Positions 35,202-46,049 of a stretch of 64,000 nucleotides of DNA are shown here, one piece after another; the first letter of the stretch is position 1; every line of letters begins with the position of its first letter. Made by a program: the position numbers and the translations under genes. This DNA is from JAFCUW01 sp049898325 (lineage in GTDB: Bacteria; Pseudomonadota; Gammaproteobacteria; Burkholderiales; Burkholderiaceae_D). The notes beneath the pieces were generated by a model, which worked only from the letters and a program-made list of their open reading frames with translations, did not search any database and had not been told where the DNA came from. The stretch spans positions 1 to 64,000 of the forward strand of contig NZ_JAFCXL010000004.1 in NCBI RefSeq assembly GCF_049898325.1, written 5' to 3'.

Positions 35202-36369
35202 CGCTGACGCCGGCACCGGTGCCGGCGTCCACGTCGCCATGGTCGCCGGTGAAGTGTCCGGCGACATGCTGGCGGCGCGCCTGATCGCGGGTCTGCGCCC
35301 GCACCTGCCGCAGGCCCGCTTCGACGGCATCGGCGGGCCCCGCATGGCCGAGCAGGGCTTCGTCACGCAACTGCCGATGGACGTGCTGACGGTGCGCGGC
35401 ATTTTCGAGGTGATTCCCCGCTACCGCGAAATCAAGGGCATCCAGAACCGCCTGGCCGCCCAGTTGCTGGCGGCGCCGCCGGCGCTGTTCGTCGGCGCCG
35501 ACTATCCCGGCTTTAACCTGGGCCTGGAAGAAAAGCTCAAGGCGGGCGGCATCCCCACGGTCCACTTCATCAGTCCCCAGATCTGGGCCTGGCGGGGCGG
35601 GCGCATCAAGCAGATCCGCCGCGCCGTGTCGCACATGCTGTGCATTTTTCCGTTCGAGGAAGCGCTCTACCGGGAGGCGGGGGTGCCCGTCACCTACATC
35701 GGCCACCCGCTGGCCGAGCTGATCGCGCTCAGGCCCGACCAGGACGGCGCCCGCGCGGCGCTGGGCATCGCCGTCGATGCCCGCGTCGTCACCCTCATGC
35801 CGGGCAGCCGCATGGCCGAACTGAAGCACCTGACCGTGCCTTACCTGGAGGCGGCGCGCCTGCTGGCCGCGCGCGACCCGGCGCTGCGCTTCCTGGTGCC
35901 GATGGCGGGCCAGCGCCAGCGCGATTATTTTATTGAACTGCAAAACGCCGCTGGCCTGGCCGAGCTGCCCCTCACCATCGTCGACGACTCGCACCGCGCC
36001 ATCTGCGCGGCCGACGCCGTGCTGGTGGCGTCGGGCACGGCGACGCTGGAAGTGGCGTTGTTCAAGAAGCCGATGGTGATCGCCTACAAAGTGATGCAGG
36101 CCTCGTGGCTCTTGATGCGCCACATGGGCTACCAGCCGTGGATCGGCCTGCCGAATATCCTCGCGCGCGAGTTTCTCGTGCCCGAGCTGCTGCAGCATGC
36201 CGCCACGCCGCAGGCCATGGCCGACGCCATGTGGGGCCAGTTGAACGACAGCGCCAACCGCGCTACGCTGGTGCGGCGCTTTACCGACATGCACCACGGC
36301 CTGCTGCGTGACAGCGCCGCCGAGAGCGCCGCGGCGGTACTGAAGATTATCGAAAGCAAGCGAGCATGA
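35185..36369 (+). CDS. lpxB: Lipid A disaccharide synthase LpxB
   Basis: 394 residues with GTG start at 35185 inside lpxA. The GT-B family signature VAMVAGEVSGDMLAARL comes after a short Ala/Gly-rich lead; later motifs are FISPQIWAWRGGRIKQI, MPGSRMAELKHL and SGTATLEVALFKKPMV. It condenses UDP-diacylglucosamine with lipid X at the inner membrane. It overlaps rnhB by ATGA. Confidence 0.96.
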   Translation: MASSADADAGTGAGVHVAMVAGEVSGDMLAARLIAGLRPHLPQARFDGIGGPRMAEQGFVTQLPMDVLTVRGIFEVIPRYREIKGIQNRLAAQLLAAPPALFVGADYPGFNLGLEEKLKAGGIPTVHFISPQIWAWRGGRIKQIRRAVSHMLCIFPFEEALYREAGVPVTYIGHPLAELIALRPDQDGARAALGIAVDARVVTLMPGSRMAELKHLTVPYLEAARLLAARDPALRFLVPMAGQRQRDYFIELQNAAGLAELPLTIVDDSHRAICAADAVLVASGTATLEVALFKKPMVIAYKVMQASWLLMRHMGYQPWIGLPNILAREFLVPELLQHAATPQAMADAMWGQLNDSANRATLVRRFTDMHHGLLRDSAAESAAAVLKIIESKRA

Positions 36370-37064
36370 GCAAGAAGAAGATCAATTTTTACCCGGGCCT
36401 GAAAAAATCCGAGTACCCGTTCACCGAGCTCGACATCGTCTGCGGCGTCGACGAGGCTGGCCGCGGCCCGCTGGCCGGCCCCGTCTTCGCCGCCGCCGTG
36501 ATCCTCGATCCGCGCCATCCCATCGACGGCCTGCGCGACTCGAAAAAACTCACGGCCGAACGGCGCGACGCGCTGGCGCCCCAGATCCGCCAGTTCGCGC
36601 TGGCCTGGGCCGTGGCCGAATGCTCGCACGAGGAAATCGACACCCTCAATATCCTGCAGGCGACCATGCTGGCGATGCGCCGCGCCGTCGAGGCGCTGCA
36701 GCTGCTGCCCACCATCGCCCTGATCGACGGCAACCGCAGCCCGGTGATGGCGGTGCGCTGCCATGCCATCGTCGAAGGCGACGACAAGGTCCATGCCATT
36801 TCGGCCGCCTCGATCCTGGCCAAGACGGCGCGCGACGCCGCCCTGGTGGGCCTGCACGCGCTGTATCCCGAATATGGCTTCGACCAGCACAAGGGCTATG
36901 GCACGCGCCTGCACGTCGAGCGCCTGCGCCAGCATGGCGCCTGCCCCGTGCACCGGCGCTCGTTCGCGCCCGTGCGGGCGGTGCTGGCCGGCGCCGGCAC
37001 GGGCGCCAGCCTGGCGCTCGACTTCGGCGCGCCTTCTCCCCAACCCGCCAGGAGCGCCCCATGA
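36366..37064 (+). CDS. rnhB: Ribonuclease HII
   Basis: 232 residues; cuts RNA in RNA-DNA hybrids and starts ribonucleotide excision repair. The active-site Asp-Glu pair is in CGVDEAGRGPLAGPV; the other acidic residues are in ALIDGNRSP and near SAASILAKTARD. The C-terminus has an Ala/Gly/Pro-rich extension beyond HRRSFAPV. It overlaps the methyltransferase gene by ATGA. Confidence 0.96.
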   Translation: MSKKKINFYPGLKKSEYPFTELDIVCGVDEAGRGPLAGPVFAAAVILDPRHPIDGLRDSKKLTAERRDALAPQIRQFALAWAVAECSHEEIDTLNILQATMLAMRRAVEALQLLPTIALIDGNRSPVMAVRCHAIVEGDDKVHAISAASILAKTARDAALVGLHALYPEYGFDQHKGYGTRLHVERLRQHGACPVHRRSFAPVRAVLAGAGTGASLALDFGAPSPQPARSAP

Positions 37065-37870
37065 AAACCATCACCTCGCGCGACAATCCCCTGTACAAGG
37101 AGCTCAAGCAGCTCGCCACCAGCTCGCAGGCGCGCCGCAAGGCCGGCCGCACCCTGCTCGACGGCGTTCACCTGTGCCAGGCCTACCTCGAACTGCGCGG
37201 CGCCCCGCACCAGTGCATCGTCAGCGAAACGGCCCTGCAGCATGCCGAGGTGGCCGACATCGTCGCCCGCTGCGAGCAGCACAAGGCCCACGTGACGGCG
37301 TTGCCGGACGCGCTCTACAACACCGTCACCCTGGTCGAGCACGGGGTCGGCCTGATGTTCCTGGTCGATACCCCCGTGCGCACCGTCGAGGCGCCGCTGG
37401 CCGTCAACGCCGTCCTGCTCGACAACCTGCAAGACCCGGGCAATGTGGGCTCGATCCTGCGCAGCGCCGCCGCCGCCGGCATCACGGCCGTCTATTGCAG
37501 CGCCGGCACCGCCTTCTGCTGGTCGCCCAAGGTGCTGCGGGCGGCGATGGGCGCCCACTTCGTGCTGGACATTTTCGAGAATGTCGACCTGGCCGCCCTG
37601 ATAGAAGGGGCGCAGGTCGGCGTCGTCGCCACCAGCGGCTACGCCACCACGCGCCTGTACGAGGCCGACCTGCGCCGCCCGGTGGCGTGGCTGTTCGGCC
37701 ACGAAGGGCAGGGCGTGGCCGACGATTTATTAAGCTTGTCAGACCTGCAAGTGGTGGTGCCCCACCTGGGGCAGATCGAGTCGCTCAACGTGGCGGCGTG
37801 CGCGGCCGTGTGCTTTTTCGAGCAGCTCAGGCAAAATCAGTCATGGACGGCTGGCGTTGCCGTAGGTTAA
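37061..37870 (+). CDS. TrmH/SpoU-family RNA 2'-O-methyltransferase
   Basis: 269 residues from ATG 37061 behind CCAGGAGCGCCCC. The N-terminal substrate-binding domain (SRDNPLYKELKQLA) is followed by the knotted SPOUT domain with its three motifs: LDNLQDPGNVGSILRSAAAAG, WLFGHEGQGV and QIESLNVAACAAVCFFEQLR. It should methylate a ribose in rRNA or tRNA with SAM. The length and N-terminal domain favour an RlmB/TsnR-like enzyme, but the target is not settled. Confidence 0.9.
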   Translation: MKTITSRDNPLYKELKQLATSSQARRKAGRTLLDGVHLCQAYLELRGAPHQCIVSETALQHAEVADIVARCEQHKAHVTALPDALYNTVTLVEHGVGLMFLVDTPVRTVEAPLAVNAVLLDNLQDPGNVGSILRSAAAAGITAVYCSAGTAFCWSPKVLRAAMGAHFVLDIFENVDLAALIEGAQVGVVATSGYATTRLYEADLRRPVAWLFGHEGQGVADDLLSLSDLQVVVPHLGQIESLNVAACAAVCFFEQLRQNQSWTAGVAVG

Positions 37871-37912
37871 TCTTCTCGCGTACAGATTCGAGCGGCAGCT
37901 TTGGGGGACGGG

Positions 37913-39118
37913 ATGGATATCGCGCATTTGCATTTTTTGGTGGCCCAGGCCGATCCCAGCCAAAGGCATGCGCTGGTCGACATGCTGGGCGTGCTCGGTG
38001 CGCCCCGCGTGACCGAGGTGCCGGACGGTCACACGGCGCTGCGCTGCTTCCAGGACAGCTTCACCCCGACCGTCAATGTCGCCATCATCGACCTGGACCT
38101 GCCCGGCATGGATGGCCTCGCGCTGATCCGCACGCTCGCCGCCATGCACTGCCGCGCGCGCCTGATCGTGGTGGGCAATCAGCCGGCCAACCTGATGTTT
38201 TCCGTCGAGACCATGGCGCAAGCCTACGGGTTTGATTTGCTGGGCACCCTCACCACCCCCGTTTCGGGCGCGCGCCTGCGCGAGCTGCTCGAGAACTACG
38301 TGCCGCAGGATGCCGGGGTGCTGGAAACGGCCGCCGCCAGCGGCCCCAGTTTTACCTTTTCCGAGGTGGGCATCGGCTTGCAGGCGCGCCAGTTCGAGCC
38401 CTTCTTCCAGCCCAAGATCGAGCTCGAAACGGGCCAGGTCAAGGGCCTTGAAGCGTTTGCCCGCTGGCGCCATCCCGAGCACGGCGTGCTGGGCCCGGGC
38501 GCCTTCATCGACGCCCTCGAGCAGCACAACCGCATCGATTTTCTCGACTGGAGCATGATCGAAAAGTCGGTCGAGCGCTGCCGCGCGTTCCACGACATGG
38601 GCATTCCGATCGCCATTTCGATCAACCTGGCGCCGGAAACGCTGGCCCATCCCCAGTTCATGGAGCAGATTGCCGCCTGCGTCGGCCGCCATCGCCTGTT
38701 GCCCGACTACCTGACGTTTGAAATTCCCGAGTCCTCGGTGCTGACCATCGACGCCGGTTTCGTCGAGCGCCTGGTGCGCATGCGCATGGCCGGCTACGGC
38801 CTGGCGATCGACGACTACGGCACCGGCCGCTCCAACCTGCAACTGCTGGCGCGCATTCCGTTTTCAGAACTGAAGATCGACCGCAGCTTCGTCGACGGCG
38901 CCTCGAAAAAACGCGCGCTGGGCACGGTGCTGGCATCCTGCCTGGGACTGGCGCGCAGCCTCGATCGCAAATCGGTGGCGGTGGGGGTGGAGACCAAGCA
39001 GGACTGGGATTTTTTGCAGGGCCTGGGGTGCACCTACGCGCAGGGCTATTACATCGCCAGCCCGATGGAGGCGGCCGCGTTTCCCGGCTGGCTCGAGGAC
39101 TGGCGGCAGTTCTTCTAG
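37913..39118 (+). CDS. Receiver-EAL domain protein, probably catalytically inactive
   Basis: 401 residues from ATG 37913 (GGGGGACGGG upstream; a TTG at 37901 is also in frame). Residues 8-125 form a receiver-like domain with Asp60 in IIDLDLPGMDG but no usual C-terminal Lys-Pro pair (LGTLTTPV). Residues 150-400 form an EAL domain: E180-A-F instead of EAL, N238 in INLA, E270/E273 in FEIPESS, DDYGTG (D300, D301) and K321 in ELKIDRSFV. In the motif that normally reads AEGVE the sequence is VAVGVET, so the glutamate thought to act as general base is Val357. It may be a c-di-GMP receptor or a non-hydrolytic regulator rather than a phosphodiesterase. Confidence 0.85.
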   Translation: MDIAHLHFLVAQADPSQRHALVDMLGVLGAPRVTEVPDGHTALRCFQDSFTPTVNVAIIDLDLPGMDGLALIRTLAAMHCRARLIVVGNQPANLMFSVETMAQAYGFDLLGTLTTPVSGARLRELLENYVPQDAGVLETAAASGPSFTFSEVGIGLQARQFEPFFQPKIELETGQVKGLEAFARWRHPEHGVLGPGAFIDALEQHNRIDFLDWSMIEKSVERCRAFHDMGIPIAISINLAPETLAHPQFMEQIAACVGRHRLLPDYLTFEIPESSVLTIDAGFVERLVRMRMAGYGLAIDDYGTGRSNLQLLARIPFSELKIDRSFVDGASKKRALGTVLASCLGLARSLDRKSVAVGVETKQDWDFLQGLGCTYAQGYYIASPMEAAAFPGWLEDWRQFF

Positions 39119-39151
39119 ACCGAACGGGTCTGGCCCGTCCCGCCAGCGGTC

Positions 39152-40000
39152 TCAGTACTCGCGCCGGTCCGGTTTAATTTCCTGCAAAATCGTCGTCGCA
39201 ATCTCTTCGATCGACTTGGTCGTCGACGACAACCAGCGGATGCCTTCCCGCTTCATCATCGCTTCGGCTTCGTTGACCTCGTAGCGGCAGTTTTCCAGCG
39301 ATGCGTACTTGCTGCCGGCGCGCCGTTCGTGGCGGATCTCGGAGAGGCGCTCGGGCGTGATCGACAGGCCGAAAATTTTATGGCGGTACGGCGGCAGGTT
39401 CGAGGGCAGCTTGCCGCGCTCGAAATCGTCGGGGATCAAGGGGTAATTGGCGGCCTTGATCCCGTATTGCATGGCCAGGTACAGGCTGGTGGGGGTCTTG
39501 CCGGAGCGCGACACGCCCACCAGGATCACGTCGGCCGACGACAGGTTCTTGTGCGACTGGCCGTCGTCGTGGGCCAGTGAAAAATTGATCGCCTCGATGC
39601 GGTTTTTATACGCTTCGCTGTCGACGACATTGTGCGAGCGGCCGATCGTGTGGGTCGACATGACGCCCAGTTCCTGCTCGAGGGGGGCGACGAAGGTGCT
39701 GATCAGGTCCATGTGCATGCCGTGGGCGGTGCGGATGACCTTCGACAGGTCCGGCTTGACCAGGGTCGAGAAGATGATCGGCTTTTGCTGGTCGAGGGCG
39801 AACGTTTCGTTGATCTTGCGGACCGCGTCATGCGCCTTGTCGATGGTGTCGATGAAGGGCAGGCGCACCTGGCGAAAGCGCATCTCGAACTGGCTCAGCA
39901 CGGCATGACCGAAGGTTTCGGCGGTGATGCCGGTGCCGTCGGAGACAAAAAACACCGTGTTCGGCGAGGGTGGCATGGCGGGGCGCGATTCAGTTGGCAT
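39152..40000 (-). CDS. ppsR: PEP synthase regulatory protein (kinase/pyrophosphorylase, DUF299)
   Basis: 282 residues from ATG 40000; the frame is open to 40135, and ATGs at 40054 and 39976 are alternatives because none has a strong ribosome site. The family N-terminus TVFFVSDGTGITAETFG and the P-loop VGVSRSGKTPTSLYLA are present. It inactivates PEP synthase by ADP-dependent threonine phosphorylation and reactivates it with inorganic phosphate. It diverges from ppsA, its substrate, across about 200 bp. Confidence 0.94.
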   Translation of the reverse strand: MPTESRPAMPPSPNTVFFVSDGTGITAETFGHAVLSQFEMRFRQVRLPFIDTIDKAHDAVRKINETFALDQQKPIIFSTLVKPDLSKVIRTAHGMHMDLISTFVAPLEQELGVMSTHTIGRSHNVVDSEAYKNRIEAINFSLAHDDGQSHKNLSSADVILVGVSRSGKTPTSLYLAMQYGIKAANYPLIPDDFERGKLPSNLPPYRHKIFGLSITPERLSEIRHERRAGSKYASLENCRYEVNEAEAMMKREGIRWLSSTTKSIEEIATTILQEIKPDRREY

Positions 40001-40196
40001 GGGGGGCTTCAGGATAGGGACAGGGAAGTTTGCTTGCTGCTTTTGATCCAACATTGTGGACTGTAAATTACGGGCGGACGCTGTAGAATGCTCGTCAACG
40101 GTTTTAATTGTGCGGTACGCGGGCCAGAATAACAAGAAAACCCCCGAGCTACCGCCAGTGCGCGACGATTTCTATCTCAAGTAAGGGTGTTTTACC

Positions 40197-42635
<2,439 letters not shown>

Positions 42636-42659
42636 GCGACGCCCCTGTTGTACGCTCGA

Positions 42660-42685
42660 ATGGCTCCCGCAAGGGGGCCATTTTT
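42660..42685 (+). terminator. Intrinsic terminator after ppsA
   Basis: ATGGCTCCC (42660-42668) pairs with GGGGGCCAT (42673-42681) around a GCAA loop, with one G-T wobble, and runs into five T residues. Confidence 0.88.
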
Positions 42686-42702
42686 CTGCCGGCAGCAAAT
42701 GA

Positions 42703-42730
42703 TTGACTCGCGCCAGAAATCGGCTAGACT
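42703..42730 (+). promoter_or_regulatory. Sigma-70-like promoter between ppsA and nfeD
   Basis: TTGACT (42703-42708) and TAGACT (42725-42730) with a 16-bp spacer. Transcription would begin near 42737, upstream of a terminator-like hairpin and nfeD. Confidence 0.55.
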
Positions 42731-42736
42731 ATCCAC

Positions 42737-42823
42737 ATTGGAATGTTTGACAGAATAGCCATCAAAAAATCACTGTACGGTTTGCGAACCCTCGTTGTCC
42801 TTGTCGGGCAGCGGGGGTTTTTT
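42737..42823 (+). ncRNA. Candidate small RNA or attenuated leader upstream of nfeD
   Basis: A promoter-like pair ends at 42730. About 85 nt later a hairpin (AACCCTCG 42787-42794 with CGGGGGTT 42812-42819, one wobble, 17-nt loop) is followed by six T residues (42818-42823). Such a unit would give a short stable RNA or an attenuated nfeD leader. The stretch also contains an ATG at 42743 whose 39-codon frame ends in TGA overlapping the nfeD start, but it has almost no spacing to a ribosome site. No sequence family was recognised. Confidence 0.4.
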
Positions 42824-42858
42824 GTTGGAGTCACTGGCGGGAAGGGGAGGGACGGGCA

Positions 42859-43281
42859 ATGAGCGATTCGATGGGCTGGCTGATAGCTGCTGGCGTGCTG
42901 GTGGTGCTGGAACTGTTTAGCGGCACTTTTTATTTGCTGATGTTCGCCACCGGTCTGGCGGCCGGGGCGCTGGCCGCGCTGGCCGGCTTCGGCGCGGCCG
43001 TGCAACTGCTCAGCGCCGCGCTGGTGGGGGTGGTGGCGACGGTGGTGCTGCACCGCAGCCGTTTCGGCCACAGCCGGCGCGGCAACACGGCGCGCGACCC
43101 GAACATGAATATCGATATCGGCCAGAAGCTCGAAGTGGACCACTGGCGCGACGGCCACGCCCGCGTCAAGTACCGGGGCGCCCTGTGGGACGTGGAACTG
43201 GGGCCGGGCGCGCACGCGCAGCCGGGCGTGTTCAAGATCGTGGAAGTACAGGGCAGCCGCCTCATCGTGAGCGGCGCTTGA
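42859..43281 (+). CDS. NfeD family membrane protein
   Basis: 140 residues. Two or three N-terminal membrane helices (LIAAGVLVVLELFSGTFYLLMF and the following Ala-rich segments) lead into a C-terminal OB-fold domain (GQKLEVDHWRDGHARVKYRGALWDVEL to GSRLIVSG). NfeD proteins pair with stomatin/SPFH proteins in membrane quality control; the SPFH gene follows after 38 bp, supporting the call. A strong GGGAGGGACGGGCA precedes the ATG. Confidence 0.9.
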   Translation: MSDSMGWLIAAGVLVVLELFSGTFYLLMFATGLAAGALAALAGFGAAVQLLSAALVGVVATVVLHRSRFGHSRRGNTARDPNMNIDIGQKLEVDHWRDGHARVKYRGALWDVELGPGAHAQPGVFKIVEVQGSRLIVSGA

Positions 43282-43319
43282 TGCAGGCAATGAAATAAAA
43301 TATCAAAAAAGGCTAAATA

Positions 43320-44240
43320 ATGGAATTTTCTTTCGGTACTGTCGCGTTCCTCATCTTTGTCATCGCGCTCGTGTTCGTGTTCAAGACCATCAACGTGGTG
43401 CCCCAGCAGCACGCCTGGGTGGTCGAGCGGCTGGGCAAATACCATGCGACGCTGGCGCCGGGCCTGAACATCGTGGTGCCCTTCATCGACCGCATCGCCT
43501 ACAAGCACATCCTCAAAGAGATCCCGCTCGACGTGCCGCCGCAGGTGTGCATCACGCGCGACAACACGCAGCTGCAGGTGGACGGCATCCTGTATTTCCA
43601 GATCACCGATCCGATGCGCGCCTCGTATGGCTCGTCGAACTATATTGCCGCCATCACCCAGCTGGCGCAAACGACCTTGCGCTCGGTGATCGGCAAGATG
43701 GAACTCGACAAGACGTTCGAGGAGCGCGATCACATCAACACCACCATCGTCAACGCCATCGACGAGTCGGCCGCCAACTGGGGCGTGAAGGTGCTGCGCT
43801 ACGAGATCAAGGACTTGACGCCGCCGAAGGAAATTCTGCACGCGATGCAGGCGCAGATCACCGCCGAGCGGGAAAAGCGCGCGCTGATCGCCGCCTCGGA
43901 AGGGCGCAAGCAGGAACAGATCAATATCGCCGACGGCGAACGCACGGCGGCGATCGCCCGCTCGGAAGGCGAAAAGCAGGCCTCGATCAACCGCGCCGAA
44001 GGCCAGGCGGCCGCCATCGTGGCGCTGGCGCAGGCGTCGGCGACGGCGCTGCGCGAAGTGGGCGACGCCATCGCCGCGCCGGGCGGGCGCGATGCGGTCG
44101 ACCTGCGGGTGGCCGAAAAATACGTCGATGCCTTCGCCAACCTGGCCAAGACGAATAACTCGATCATCATTCCGTCCAACCTGGGCGAGATGAGCGGCAT
44201 GATCGCCAGCGCCATGCAGATCGTCAAAGCGCAGAAGTGA
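43320..44240 (+). CDS. SPFH/Band 7 stomatin-like protein (QmcA type)
   Basis: 306 residues. One N-terminal membrane anchor (TVAFLIFVIALVFVF) is followed by the SPFH domain: NVVPQQHAWVVERLGKYH, PGLNIVVPFIDRIAYKH, VDGILYFQITDP and RSVIGKMELDKTFEERD. An Ala/Glu-rich coiled coil (ITAEREKRALIAASEGRKQE) drives oligomerisation. It probably forms a membrane-microdomain scaffold with NfeD. Its TGA overlaps the GTG of the next gene. Confidence 0.93.
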   Translation: MEFSFGTVAFLIFVIALVFVFKTINVVPQQHAWVVERLGKYHATLAPGLNIVVPFIDRIAYKHILKEIPLDVPPQVCITRDNTQLQVDGILYFQITDPMRASYGSSNYIAAITQLAQTTLRSVIGKMELDKTFEERDHINTTIVNAIDESAANWGVKVLRYEIKDLTPPKEILHAMQAQITAEREKRALIAASEGRKQEQINIADGERTAAIARSEGEKQASINRAEGQAAAIVALAQASATALREVGDAIAAPGGRDAVDLRVAEKYVDAFANLAKTNNSIIIPSNLGEMSGMIASAMQIVKAQK

Positions 44241-44620
44241 ATCCGACCCTGCAGTTGCAGCCGGCGTCGCCCCGTGCGGCACTGTGGTGGCTGTTCGGCG
44301 CGGCCCTGTTTGCCGGGGTGGCGCCGGCCCTGCCGGCGGGCGCCTGGGCGGTGCTGCACGCCGTGCTGAGCAACCTGGCGCTCAGTTTCCTGCCGTTCCT
44401 GTGGTACTGCCGGGACAGCGATGCCTGCCAGTTTCAGCGCACCGCCTGGTGGAACATGGGCATGGTGACGCTGCTGTTTCCCGTCCTGCCCCTGTATCTG
44501 TGGCGCAGCCGCGCCCGCGGGCGGCGCCTGAAGGCGATCGGCCGGGCCTGCGCCTGTGCGCTCATGCTGCTGGTCGCTGGCGGACTGGGCGCGCTGCTGG
44601 CCTTGCTGGCCGGGGTTTAA
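44237..44620 (+). CDS. Small membrane protein of unknown function
   Basis: 127 residues. The GTG start overlaps the SPFH stop as GTGA. Three to four hydrophobic segments are seen: ALWWLFGAALFAGVAPAL, VLHAVLSNLALSFLPFLWY, GMVTLLFPVLPLYLW and ALMLLVAGGLGALLALLAG. Between the second and third lies a polar stretch with two Cys (YCRDSDACQF), and RSRARGRRLKA follows the third. The coupling to the SPFH gene suggests a partner in the same membrane complex. No family recognised. Confidence 0.65.
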   Translation: MNPTLQLQPASPRAALWWLFGAALFAGVAPALPAGAWAVLHAVLSNLALSFLPFLWYCRDSDACQFQRTAWWNMGMVTLLFPVLPLYLWRSRARGRRLKAIGRACACALMLLVAGGLGALLALLAGV

Positions 44621-44679
44621 GAGCATTTTCAGAATCGCGCCGTATAAAGGTTGCACCACCATCTATACGGAGATCTGCG

Positions 44680-45333
44680 ATGAAAAATTTTCTGGCCGCA
44701 AACAAGGGCTTCCTGTTGTTTATCGTGCTGTTCGGCGTGTTCCGCACTGCCGTGGCCGACTGGAATCCGATTCCCTCGGGCTCGATGCGCCCCAATCTGC
44801 TCGAGGGCGACGTGGTCTTCGTCAACCGGCTGGCGTTCGATCTCAAGCTGCCGCTCACCGAGGTGGTACTGGCGCGGCTGGGCCAGCCGCGGCGCGGCGA
44901 TGTCGTCACGTTTCATTCGCCCGTCGATGGCACGCGCCTGATCAAGCGCGTGGTCGCGCTGCCGGGCGACGTCGTCGAAATGCGCAATGAACACCTGATC
45001 ATCAACGGCCAGCCTTGCCAGTACAGCGTGCAGGACGCCAGCAGCAGCGGGGGCGCCGAACTGGTGGAAACCATCGCCGGCCACGCGCACCGCATCGCCT
45101 TGCTGCCCGAGGTCGCCGCGCGGCGCGACTTTGCGCCCGTGCGCATCCCGCCCGAGCAGTTCATGATGCTGGGAGACAATCGCGACAACAGCGCCGACTC
45201 GCGCTATATCGGCCTGGTGCCGAGGACGCTGTTGATCGGTCGCGCCGAGCGGGTGCTGGTGTCGGCCGATATGCTGGGCAACTGGCTGCCGCGACCGGCG
45301 CGTTTCGGCCTGTCGCTGGCGGCCGCCCAGTAA
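44680..45333 (+). CDS. lepB: Signal peptidase I (S26 family), short form
   Basis: 217 residues from ATG 44680 behind CGGAGATCTGCG. One N-terminal membrane helix (GFLLFIVLFGVFRTAVA) carries the catalytic domain, with the nucleophile Ser in PSGSMRPNL, the general-base Lys in TRLIKRVVALPGD and the conserved GDNRDNSADSRYIGLV. It is shorter than housekeeping LepB, which usually has two membrane helices and lies next to lepA-rnc. This is therefore likely an accessory copy that may serve local secreted proteins (inference). Confidence 0.88.
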   Translation: MKNFLAANKGFLLFIVLFGVFRTAVADWNPIPSGSMRPNLLEGDVVFVNRLAFDLKLPLTEVVLARLGQPRRGDVVTFHSPVDGTRLIKRVVALPGDVVEMRNEHLIINGQPCQYSVQDASSSGGAELVETIAGHAHRIALLPEVAARRDFAPVRIPPEQFMMLGDNRDNSADSRYIGLVPRTLLIGRAERVLVSADMLGNWLPRPARFGLSLAAAQ

Positions 45334-45346
45334 AAGATCGGGCAAT

Positions 45347-45370
45347 AAAAAAGGCGGCCCCCAGGCCGCC
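45347..45370 (-). terminator. Terminator for the minus-strand cohesin/protease genes
   Basis: On the minus strand GGCGGCC (45370-45364) pairs with GGCCGCC (45359-45353) around TGGG and is followed by six T residues (45352-45347). It lies just past the stop of the PEP-CTERM gene and may also slow plus-strand read-through from lepB. Confidence 0.88.
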
Positions 45371-45389
45371 CCGTCGAACTTCGGACGAC

Positions 45390-45962
45390 TCAGATACCGC
45401 GACGGCGGCGCAGCACGGTCAAGCCGGCCAGCGCGGCCAGCGCCAGCAGCAGGCTTGCCGGTTCAGGCACGTTGCCCGTGGGTGGCGTCACGGGCATCGT
45501 GATGTCGCCGAGATTGAATGGCACCTCGTCGCCAGCGTCGTTGACAAAAATCACCTCAGCGAAGGTGAACTGGGGGGCCGCCGCGCTCAGTGCGATGAAA
45601 TCGTAGTGGGCCAGCAGGCCGCTGCCGCTGGCGCCCGGGCCAGGCCCGATCAGCGAGGCGAAGGTGTAGTTGATGCTGCCGGTGCCGGCACTGCCGCCAT
45701 CGAAATCAAAGGTGCCAGCCGAATCGAGGAAGGTGCCGGCGACGGTGCCCGCATACGCTACGGCGGCAGGATTGAAAAACAGCGAGAACTGGTACGCCGC
45801 GATGTCGACCGCGCCGCTCACCAGCACGTCGACGCCGAAGCTGTTGCCGACGGTGGGCGACACGGTCGCGCTGATCGTCGGTGCGGCAAACGCCGAGTGC
45901 AGCGCCATGGCGCCCACGAGCAGGGCGGCGGTGAGGCCTTGTTTCAGAGTGTTGAACTTCAT
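45390..45962 (-). CDS. Cohesin-like domain protein with PEP-CTERM sorting signal
   Basis: 190 residues from ATG 45962 (AAGGA six bases upstream; ATG 45968 is an alternative). A signal peptide ends at SAFA (residue 26). Residues about 28-158 look like a cohesin beta-sandwich: ISATVSPTVGNSFGVDVLVS, DIAAYQFSLFFNPAAVAYAG, INYTFASL, LLAHYDFIAL and FTFAEVIFVNDAGDEV. The C-terminus is a textbook PEP-CTERM signal: VPEPAS (165-170), a hydrophobic helix and RRRR. An exosortase would process it and place the mature domain at the surface or in the matrix. The adjacent upstream gene encodes a dockerin protein, a natural partner. Confidence 0.86.
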   Translation of the reverse strand: MKFNTLKQGLTAALLVGAMALHSAFAAPTISATVSPTVGNSFGVDVLVSGAVDIAAYQFSLFFNPAAVAYAGTVAGTFLDSAGTFDFDGGSAGTGSINYTFASLIGPGPGASGSGLLAHYDFIALSAAAPQFTFAEVIFVNDAGDEVPFNLGDITMPVTPPTGNVPEPASLLLALAALAGLTVLRRRRGI

Positions 45963-46049
45963 GATCATTCCTTGTTTGTAATAGGTCGAATCCGCTGGCG
46001 TCCGCCCGGCCGGGGCCGGGCGGACGCGCTTGACTTGTTGCCGCGCCGT

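Noticed and set aside
42743..42862. 39-codon ORF overlapping the nfeD start
   Set aside because: It contains the terminator-like hairpin and its only purine box is directly against the ATG; kept as an alternative reading of the sRNA candidate, not as a gene.
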